Below, piece after piece: positions 56,401-64,000 of a DNA stretch of 64,000 bases. Position 1 is the first letter of the stretch, and every line of letters starts with the position of its first letter. The position numbers were made by a program, and so were the translations under genes. A model generated the notes under the pieces. It saw only the letters and a list, made by a program, of their open reading frames with translations, made no database searches and was not told the DNA's origin. The stretch comes from Oenanthe sinensis (taxonomy: Eukaryota > Streptophyta > Magnoliopsida > Apiales > Apiaceae). The stretch lies in contig JAPMAC010000207.1 in NCBI GenBank assembly GCA_028671895.1, positions 1,922,001 through 1,986,000 on the forward strand, given 5' to 3'.

Positions 56401-58001
56401 GGATGATGAACCCAATAAGAGGGAATACTTGAGACATGTAAATTTTGTCCATATTCTTTGATGATTTGCTCAAAGATAAAACTAAAAGTTTGGAAGAAGC
56501 TATATGCTTATCTGATAATTTTTTGATAAAAAAAAGATATCAAGAGGGAAATTGACTAAAGTTGAGAAGTCAATGAGTCAAAATTTATAGCATGTGTGCT
56601 AGAAAATTGAATACAATATTATATGAATAATTTGAACTCTCTATATAATCCTTTGTGGGGGGGGGGGGATGGACGTAAAAGGTATAGATAGAGTGGTTCT
56701 ATTATATAGAATCATGTTTTAAAGTTATGGATCTTTCTGCGAGAGAGATGCCATTAAGACCCAAATGAATTTTAATACGAGTTAAAGAAAGTGTACCTTG
56801 TCAAACTGGTAAATAATGATTACAATCAATATGAAGACCTAGAATACTCTGAGATATATTCTCTTGTATGAGAATAAGGTTCATGGGGATGATAGTTAAA
56901 ATTTTTATAGTTCGAAATTAAAAAGTACACCAAATGAACATTGAGATAATTTTTCTAAATAGAGATTTGAATGAAATCTACATGAGATAACCTAGGGGTT
57001 CCTTTACTAATACGAATGGAACGACTATGATTTGGTGGAAAATTTTGTGAATCAAAATGAATACCAAAACAATGACATATAAAATTGATAATATTGTCAA
57101 AACTGATGGCTTCATTTGATATGATAAGGTTGCTAGTTTGAGGATGCTCAAATTGGATACCTACATGCATGAATATTACCAGTTTAGGGACGCTTAAACT
57201 TGGTAATGAGATAAATTAAAATTGTTAATTTTTGGGACGCTAAAAATTGGTAACGACAATATCAATTTAAGGCCTTGATAGATGGATGATGAAAATGATT
57301 ATCAAAATGTGAAATATGCCAAAATTAAAATTATGAACTGATAAAATTCAATCAATGGATTGAAAAGTGTGTTTGAGATATTTACATATGAAATACAAGG
57401 TTGTTGTGGTTGCACGTTAGTGATCTGATCATTACGAGATGTAGTGACCAAACGATCATCTCAATCATGATTGATGAGACTTGAAATTTTAATAATTTCA
57501 TAGAGTCTCATAGTATGCAATTGATATGACGGTGACTCAAATTTTGAGAAGATCAATTAAATGGTTTCTAATGTAATTGAAATAATGTGAAATGGATTTT
57601 GCCTGAATCCAAGTATAAAGGTAAAATGGTATCTCAAGAGTGTTTCAAAGTCTGTTGTATTTTTTTTAAATCGTTCAAAATCATACATAGACTACACAGT
57701 TGGTAAACTGAGTAGATACATGGGTATAATAAAAATTGGTCACTTGAAAGTGATTGCAATGAAATTAAGGTTATGTTATGTACTCGTGAGTTTGGGCTGC
57801 ATTACAAGAGATATTTAACTGGACTATGTGGAGATAGTACGTAAATTAGATGTTTGACTTTAAGAACTTAAAAGTCATTAATGAATACAATTACACTAGT
57901 AAAGCAGCATGTCATGGAAATCCTAAAGGTTTAGTATAGCTCGATTCATGATAGAATACGAGTCTATTGCATACTATATGAAAGGCATAGGTGTACTAAC
58001 T
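53443..58001 (+). mobile_element. Element H: decayed Copia element
   Basis: Begins TGTTGGAAAAAC, with a LTR-like stretch to about 54050 including TTATAAATAGAG at 53753 and a GGGAGGCAGG block. It contains degraded coding sequence and ends in a recognisable RT/RNase H segment near 57700-57850. Element G starts at about 58002. No PBS, second LTR or ORF over 65 codons is preserved. A G-run of about 11 lies at 56657. The boundaries are estimates. Confidence 0.5.
57695..57850 (+). pseudogene. pol: Element H RT/RNase H remnant
   Basis: One frame reads GKLSRYMG and, after a frame change, TREFGLHYKRYLTGLCGDS follows. Together they match the Copia block between RT and RNase H (K-L-S-R-Y-M-x-N ... E-F-G-L-x-Y). 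This shows that H is a plus-strand Copia element. Heavily mutated. Confidence 0.65.
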
Positions 58002-58547
58002 TGTAACACTTAATTACTATGTAACTCAACTAAGTAAAAGATAAAACAACAGCAAAACAAGAGAAACTGAAGAAGCACATGGAATCAATCAACTGAAGAA
58101 ATGGTAATGATACTTGGTAACTACAAGTAATTAATTTGGTTAATCAAGGATGCCTGAGTTAGAAGAAGTTCAATCTCAGTATTGCTCATGCCCTAACTTA
58201 TCTAATGGAGAATCAAATTAATGTCAAAGAAGTATCAAGAAGACCAAAGTGATTTCATGTAATGTATATCAACATCTGGATAATGTAAAGGTTAATCAAC
58301 AAATGAGAACTGACATTCAGAAGCAAGAACCCCTACAAGACTAGTCACTTATGAACCAGACCATTGCATCAAGTGTCAGGACATTGGAGGCAAGTTCATG
58401 TCAGTAATAGAAGATCTCATTTGAATTGAGTGAGGAAAAGAAATTGAAGAAGCTAGGGAAACTTGCTCATAAAAGTTAATCCTCAATTAGTCACTAAAGA
58501 AGGTTAACATTGGATGAGTGCATATTTGCCAAGGCTAATGTCGATCC

Positions 58548-58802
58548 ACAGCAGATCGAGATGCAGATCGAGATTGATAATTGAAGACAAACATTGCAAG
58601 GCAAATCTCGATCCACGGCAGATCGAGATCGAGATCGAGATTCTCACAGATCGAGATCAAGATCGAGATCGAGATTCTCACAGATCGAGATCGAGATCGA
58701 GATCGAGATCGAGATCGAGATCGAGATTTTCACAGATAGAGATCGAGATTCTCACAGATCGAGATCGAGATGGGTCCAGGACGAGATCGAGATACGGGTC
58801 GA
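58548..58802. repeat. GATCGA hexamer array with higher-order spacing
   Basis: Runs of GATCGA or GAGATC, three to eight units each, are separated by ATTCTCACA at about 58641, 58673, 58728 and 58748. Reading frames through it give RDRDRD and SRSRSR peptides, which is why 58514-58816 looks open; not a gene. Confidence 0.95.
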
Positions 58803-58940
58803 TATGTAACATTTAATGTTCAAGGGACAAGTGGCTTATTATGAACGGTTGATCCAGAGTTGTTGAGAAAGTACTTTTTGTTGTCGAAGTCCTGATTGGG
58901 CCACGTACACAAAAAGGACAAGATCAAGACTACATGACAT

Positions 58941-58948
58941 TATAAAAG
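58941..58948 (+). promoter_or_regulatory. TATA box in the G LTR
   Basis: TATAAAAG about 310 nt before the LTR end. Confidence 0.55.
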
Positions 58949-59255
58949 TAGCACTTTGGTTTTATTAGTAGACAGACTTTTATCTCTGTATTTAAACGAT
59001 ATATTAAAAAGAGAGAGCATTTACTGTAAAACAATAGTGAGAGAGAGGATCAGTTGAATCTAGCTTTAATTGTTATATTTATTGTTCAACTGATCATGAT
59101 GCCTTTATGAATGTTGTAGCAAATCCTTCAATGAATATAATGATATATTCTTGAAATTCTGTGTCATAATTTATTACCTGCATATTTATACATTCTCTCA
59201 TTATTCTAAAAAGTTGTATTCACCCCCCCCTCTACAACACTTTGGACTTAACAAT

Positions 59256-59267
59256 TGGTATCAGAGC
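59256..59267 (+). promoter_or_regulatory. Primer binding site of element G
   Basis: TGGTATCAGAGC two bases after the LTR end, complementary to initiator tRNA-Met. The leader 59268-59752 has no recognised gene. Confidence 0.9.
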
Positions 59268-59752
59268 GCCTGTTAAACACATCTAACAGAGATCCTATTG
59301 TGTTGTTCGAGTTGGTTCTTGAAAATCCCAGATCCATTTTTTTTCTTGAAGTTTGTGCCGAAAGTTTTTATTTGTTTCTTCTTGAAAAAGTCATAGATCT
59401 AAAATGTTCTGAGTCATGGTGTAAGGAATATTTGTACAAAATTCCAAAACATTGTACTTTAGAGCTTTGTGGGTTTTCCTGTGGTAAAAACTGGAATCAA
59501 CTGATTGACTAAACAAAAAGGACATTTTCGAACTTCTGTCAACTAGGAAGTGGACAACTTTTTGTTTGGACTTGAGAAAGTGGTGGACCCTGCTACTGTT
59601 CCTGTGGTTAGAACTAACTTGCTTGAATCTTAAGTGCAAAATCCTTTGGATATTAAGTGTTGGATATTTAAAGTGAGATAATTAATTTTTCAAGTAAATA
59701 CAATTTATTGTAATTTGAAAAGTGTATTATCTTAATTTTAAACCTCATTAAA

Positions 59753-60994
59753 ATGGCCACCGCACACAGATTTAAGATACCTCCGTTTGATGCACAACAT
59801 TATGACGAATGGACCGGAAGGATGAGAGCTTACCTTGAATCAATAAACAAGGTATACTTGAGAATATTGGAAAACGGTCCATACATACCCATGGAAATTG
59901 AGCCAGAGCGAATGGAAGGAGGGATACTAATACCATCCCGGTCTGTTCCTAAAGAGGAAATGGAGTTTTCAGACGCAGATAAAGAATTGGTTGGTATGGA
60001 TGTGTCGTTACGCAACGTCATAATTGAATCCCTAAACTCAGAGTACTATGTTCAGATAAAGGGATTAAAAACAGCTAAAGCCATGTGGGATAAACTGGTT
60101 GTGGTTATGGAGGGGACCGAGGAAGTTAGAGATAATCACAAACGCATTCTGATATCTGAATATGAATCGTTCAGATGCGAACGAGGAGAAAGCGTAGCGG
60201 ATGTTTACAAACGTTACAGTAAATTGCTTATCGAGCTGAGTATAAGAGATAAAGTCTATCCACTAGCAGATTCAAATATCAAGTTTCTCTTGAATTTACC
60301 TAAACATCTGGAACACAGGATCACTGCCATTCGAGAGTCAAGAGACTTGAAAAATACTTCTCTCGAAAAGCTGTATGGTGTTTTAAAGACCTACGAGCTG
60401 GAGCAGGAACAAAATGACAGAAGAAGATCCTATAATAGTGGAGAACACAAAGCGGTAAGTGAGTCTGGACTTGTAGCTGAAGAGTCTGCTGTAAAGGTAC
60501 TTGCAGCTGTCTCATTGAAAACTGCTAATCCTGAAAGGGTGGTATTAGACATTGAAGATCCATCCGAAGAAAGTGAGGATGAATACTATACCCTTGAAGA
60601 GCTGGACAAATTAGAAGACAAGTCATATGCTTGTATTGCTCGAGAATTTGCTCATATCAGCTTCAGGAAGCAAAGAAGAGGTAAAGGACGATTTGGTAGT
60701 TCTTTCAGCCGAAGAGGCAGCAGTAGCAGCAGAGGCAGTTGTGTAAGTGGTCGGGGAAGTTACAGCGGTCGAGGTAGCACATCTGGTAGTGGCTACAGAC
60801 CTAACCTGGTAGACAAGAACAAGTTCAGATGTTTTAACTGCAATTAATTGGGACACTTTGCAACAGAGTGCAAGAAACCCAAATACGTTCATCCCAAGGA
60901 AACCTATGCTGATCTGAAAAAGAAATATGATGCCTTGGTTAGCAAGCAACAGAAGGGAAGCCGGGCTTATGTTGTGACTGAAGGGAAGGGTTGA
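59753..60994 (+). pseudogene. gag: Element G Gag, capsid and first zinc knuckle
   Basis: Start ATG 59753 (MATAHRFKIP) with FDAQHYDEWTGRMRAYL, MWDKLVVVMEGTEEVRD, GESVADVYKRYSKLL, HRITAIRES and LYGVLKTYELEQEQ, a standard Sirevirus-type capsid, then an acidic stretch and an Arg/Ser/Gly-rich patch (about 305-345). The knuckle CFNCN-x-LGHFATEC is cut by TAA at 60845-60847, and the same frame then runs to a TGA at 60992-60994 (context EGKG*DES). Two single-base changes thus split an otherwise continuous Gag. Confidence 0.85.
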
Positions 60995-61042
60995 GACGAG
61001 TCTGATGAAGATGAAGATCAGGAGCTATGCAACTTTGCTTTA

Positions 61043-62302
61043 ATGGCAAAATCTTCAGAACAATCAGAGGTACCAATTCTAACCGTAAATGAAATGTCTA
61101 TTCCTGAGTACCAAAATGAATTAGCTGCCATGACTAAAGACATGTACAATCTCCAACTAAATCTAATTGCTGTTAATGAGGAAAATGCTAAACTCTCCCT
61201 TAAGAATAGACTTCTCGAGGCCAGGGTAGAAGAATTAGAATCAGGAGAAAGTAAAGAAAGGCAGTTAATGAATCAGGTAGAGGTTTTAGAACACAAGCTT
61301 AAGATTAGGGAAGACCTTAACGAAGAACTTAAAAATGAATTAGCTGAGCTTAAAATAACATGTCAATCTTTTAAAAAAGCCGCTAATAAAGTGTTCGTAG
61401 AAAGGGACATGTACATGAAACTGGCAGGCAAGAGTAAAAATAAAAAAGTGAACATAGGACTTGACTACACACAGAAAAAGAAAAATAGGGCTGCTGAGTT
61501 GTTAGAGCCAGTGTTAGTCAAAGAAGATGTGCCTGAGGTTTTAGTGGATGTTAGAAAACCTATCTTTAAGCATTTTGAGCCTAGGACCATAGATCCTGTT
61601 GCTACTAAAATTGAACAAGAGATTAAAATTGAAAGAGATTTAGAAGAAAAAGTAGTAGGACCTACAACTTCTAAGAGAGCGAGTAAGATTGCTTATGCTA
61701 AGAGAGGTGTAGGAACCAAGGAGGCTAAAACGGTGTCATATAAACAATGGGTAGCAGGGTCAGACCAAATGAAAGCACCTGTAAAGGCAGTTAAAACTGA
61801 ACCTGCATCTGTATCTACATCTACACGAGCTAGAAAGGCATGCTATATCTGTAATCAAACTGATCATTTGTCTTACTATTGCCCGTCCTATGTAGAGAAA
61901 GAAAAACCTGTTGATCGTAATACCATGCCTGCAACTACTGCTTTGCCTAACATGTATGCAAATCATACCAAATGCAATAATCCTAATTGTATGCCATGTG
62001 CTGTAAACATCATGCATGCTTATTTTAATTTAATGAATACTGCTAGTGCATCTGTTGAACATACATCTAGTAGTAGTAAGAAAAAGCATGCGGGGTCAAA
62101 GGCTAAGACTTCAAGTCCTCCTAAAGCAAGGAGTGACCAGTCTACTCCCAAACCTGACAAACCAGTCAAGGTTGACAAGGGAAAAGACAAAGTCAAGATG
62201 AATGCCCCTGATGGCAACAAGGCAAAGCCTTCTGTATCTGGAAAGAAAAAGGAAATTATTGATGCCGGGCCCAAACATCATTGGGTTCCGAAGAACACCT
62301 AA
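61043..62302 (+). CDS. gag: Element G Gag, coiled coil and C-terminal knuckle
   Basis: 419 open codons in the same frame as the upstream Gag, so the listed ATG is an internal Met and probably not a start. Residues about 20-130 form a long coiled coil. A zinc knuckle CYICNQTDHLSYYC lies near 267-280, then CNNPNCMPC (CX4CX2C) followed by AVNIMHAYFNL, also seen in element A. A Lys/Ser/Pro-rich tail ends KHHWVPKNT and TAA at 62300. Pol begins in the -1 frame within the last 40 nt. Confidence 0.8.
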   Translation: MAKSSEQSEVPILTVNEMSIPEYQNELAAMTKDMYNLQLNLIAVNEENAKLSLKNRLLEARVEELESGESKERQLMNQVEVLEHKLKIREDLNEELKNELAELKITCQSFKKAANKVFVERDMYMKLAGKSKNKKVNIGLDYTQKKKNRAAELLEPVLVKEDVPEVLVDVRKPIFKHFEPRTIDPVATKIEQEIKIERDLEEKVVGPTTSKRASKIAYAKRGVGTKEAKTVSYKQWVAGSDQMKAPVKAVKTEPASVSTSTRARKACYICNQTDHLSYYCPSYVEKEKPVDRNTMPATTALPNMYANHTKCNNPNCMPCAVNIMHAYFNLMNTASASVEHTSSSSKKKHAGSKAKTSSPPKARSDQSTPKPDKPVKVDKGKDKVKMNAPDGNKAKPSVSGKKKEIIDAGPKHHWVPKNT

Positions 62303-64000
62303 CCTTTTTGGATTTGCAGGGCAGTGAACAGGAAAAGAGTAAAGTCATATGGGTGCTGGACAGTGGAGCATCGAGGCATATGACCGGCAATAAGTCCCTG
62401 CTAACAGATTTGGTGTTGAGAGCCGGCTCCGTGGTTACTTTTGGAGATAACAGCAAAGTTTACACCAGGGGATATGGCAAGATCGTTTGTGGAAATGTTA
62501 TCATTGAGGACGTGTCTTTTGTGGAAGGATTGCGACATAATCTCCTCAGCGTTAGTCAGTTCATCGACAGGGGTTTTGACGTCAACTTTGGGAAGCATGA
62601 TTGTTCGATTCGAAGCAAAAAGGATGGAAGCCTTGCTCTCAAAGGAGTAAGGAAGTCAAATTTGTTCATAGCTGACATGAATTCTGCTGATCAGTCTGAA
62701 GTCACGTGTTTCTACAGCAAGGCTTCTGCTGATGAAAGTTGGCTATGGCATAAAAGATTATCTCACCTGAACTTTAAAGCAATGAATAATCTCGTAAGGA
62801 GAGAATTGGTGAGAGGGCTGCCGCAGATGGAGTTTACTCCAGATGGACTCTGCGAAGCATGTGAGATGGGAAAATCAAAAAGAGCCTCGCATAAAGATAA
62901 ACAAGTGAATAGCATTACCGAGCCCCTACAACTTCTTCACATGGATTTGTTTGGACCCGTTAATGTTATGTCAATGTCAAGGAAAAGATATGCGCTGGTA
63001 ATTGTCGATGACTCTTCCAAATACACATGGGTGAAGTTTGTGACATCGAAAGATGAAGTGCCACATGAGATCATTAGGCATGTACTGGTAATTGAAAACG
63101 TAGCAAGTCTGACTGTGAAGACTATCCGATCCGACAACGGGACAGAATTCAAGAACTCAGTGTTAATGGATTTCTGCATATCTAAAGGGATCAGACGACA
63201 GTATTCAGCACCGAGAACACCGCAGCAGAATGGGGTGGTAGAAAGGAAGAACAGGACACTGGTTGAAGCAGCTAGGACAATGCTGTATGAGTCAAAACTT
63301 CCTTTATATTTTTGGGCTGAAGCAGTTAGCACGGCGTGTTATACACAGAATAGAACCCTAATTACAAAAGACTATAATGAGACGCCATATTATCTGATGA
63401 ATAAAAGAAAACCTTCTATCAACTACTTCCACGTGTTTGGTGCAAAATGCTTTGTGTTAAGAGACAATGCACAACTTGGAAAGTTTGATGCCAAAGCAGA
63501 TGAAGGGGTTTTCATTGGATATTCTCTTGAAGCAATAGCAGCGTACAGGGTGTTTGTACTTAATGATCGTAAGGTGGTTGAAAGCCTTAATGTCACATTC
63601 GACGACTCAAAGCTCCCGTCTATACTAAAAGAAGACAGTGAGCCCACTTCCCTAAGATTTGAAAATATGGATATTGATGAAGTGGATACAGTCTCTGAGT
63701 CTGTAGTGCAGGGTAGTGATCCAACGATAAATAATGAAATTAATCAAGAGTCTAGTGTTTCGCAAATTCAAAACACTAGGGCTGAGGGATCACCTTCCGT
63801 CAGACCTGGTACTAACTCAGGGGGAGTCAGTATGCACTCAGGGGGAGCAGCTCACTCAGGGGGAGCCAGTACTAGCTCAAGGGAAGCTAGTGAAAGTGCT
63901 TCTAGACTAAGTCACCTTCACTTACAAGATCAAGCTGAATCATCAAGAACATTTGCTAGGGATCGCACTTGGAACAAGGACCATCCGTTCGAGCTAATTA
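62263..64000 (+). CDS. pol: Element G pol: protease, integrase and linker (partial)
   Basis: Open in one frame from 62263 to the window end, with no ATG needed if it is expressed by frameshift from Gag. Protease VIWVLDSGASRHMTG (intact D-S-G). HHCC zinc site WLWHKRLSHLNFK...LCEACEMGKSK. Integrase DD35E: HMDLFGPV, IRSDNGTEF and NGVVERKNR, with 35 residues between the second Asp and the Glu. The C-terminal tail FIGYSLEAIAAYRVF follows, then a Ser/Gly-rich linker encoded partly by three AACTCAGGGGGAG-like tracts (63814-63865) and NKDHPFELI, the lead into RT. The ORF is truncated by the window edge and otherwise appears intact. Confidence 0.9.

Larger units (their letters stand above)
58002..59253 (+). 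repeat. 5' LTR of element G
   Basis: Ends CTTAACA, two bases before the PBS. The left border (TGTAACACTT at 58002) is inferred from the shared TGTAA start of the A and D LTRs and is uncertain. It shares an 80-90-bp block with the D LTR (58318-58410). Contains the GATCGA array and a TATA box. Confidence 0.65.
58002..64000 (+). mobile_element. Element G: plus-strand Sirevirus-like Copia element (3' part beyond window)
   Basis: LTR, PBS, long two-knuckle Gag and pol through the integrase-RT linker, closest in layout and sequence to element A. Pol is open to the window end, and Gag has two in-frame stops, so this is the best-preserved copy of its type here. Confidence 0.85.

Noticed and set aside
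58514..58816. Overlapping plus-strand ORFs encoding RDRD and SRSR repeats, resembling an SR protein
   Set aside because: All frames of the GATCGA hexamer array stay open; it is a microsatellite inside an LTR.
62400..62420. Classical XXXYYYZ slippery site at the gag/pol junctions
   Set aside because: None of the three junctions has a heptamer in the right phase, so the frameshift mechanism is left open.

Overview
The window looks like nuclear DNA of a eudicot plant. It is AT-rich, contains one intron-bearing housekeeping gene with GT-AG introns, and is otherwise filled with nested LTR retrotransposons and small DNA transposons. I cannot name the species. No rRNA, tRNA, CRISPR or bacterial-type operon was seen.

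Layout. 1-10144 is the 3' part of a decayed plus-strand Sirevirus-like Copia element (D): a stop-ridden internal region, a run of polypurine tracts, then a 3' LTR at 8632-10144. D interrupts a minus-strand Copia element (C: 5' LTR 12389-13169, PBS, long Gag). C abuts the tail of another minus-strand element (B, 13170-13253 plus 27520-30962). B is split by a nearly complete 14.3-kb minus-strand Sirevirus-like element (A, 13254-27519) with both LTRs, gag, pol and an envelope-like extra region. On its other side B is broken by a minus-strand Tat-like Ty3/gypsy fragment (E, 30963-32747 plus 41238-42423). E has a 3' LTR, a polypurine tract, tandem repeats and an antisense accessory ORF. E is interrupted by the youngest element, Copia element F (32748-41232), whose LTRs are about 98-99% alike and flanked by the 5-bp duplication GGATC. 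Two LTR scraps follow (42421-43165).

The only complete host gene is at 43786-48624. It has six exons encoding a 732-residue STT3 catalytic subunit of oligosaccharyltransferase, most like plant STT3B. Its large second intron holds a Stowaway MITE. Downstream are two hAT-type elements with 8-bp target duplications (49780-50368 and 50758-52034). The second carries a captured exon of a DHHC-type S-acyltransferase gene. A decayed plus-strand Copia element (H, 53443-58001) follows, and it is interrupted by plus-strand Sirevirus-like element G (58002 to the window end), which has a 5' LTR, PBS, gag with two stops, and an open pol.

Within each retroelement the parts follow the usual plan: the LTR promoter drives a transcript, the initiator-tRNA binding site primes minus-strand DNA, Gag packages, protease/integrase/RT/RNase H replicate and insert, and the polypurine tract primes the plus strand. 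Nearly every copy is broken. The most interesting signals are features shared between the separate Sirevirus-like copies: a conserved -1 gag/pol overlap, an identical purine-rich 13-mer in the integrase-RT linker and 3' region, hairpin arrays in an LTR and an internal spacer, and a conserved CX4CX2C motif in Gag. The captured-exon hAT element and the antisense ORF of E also merit attention.
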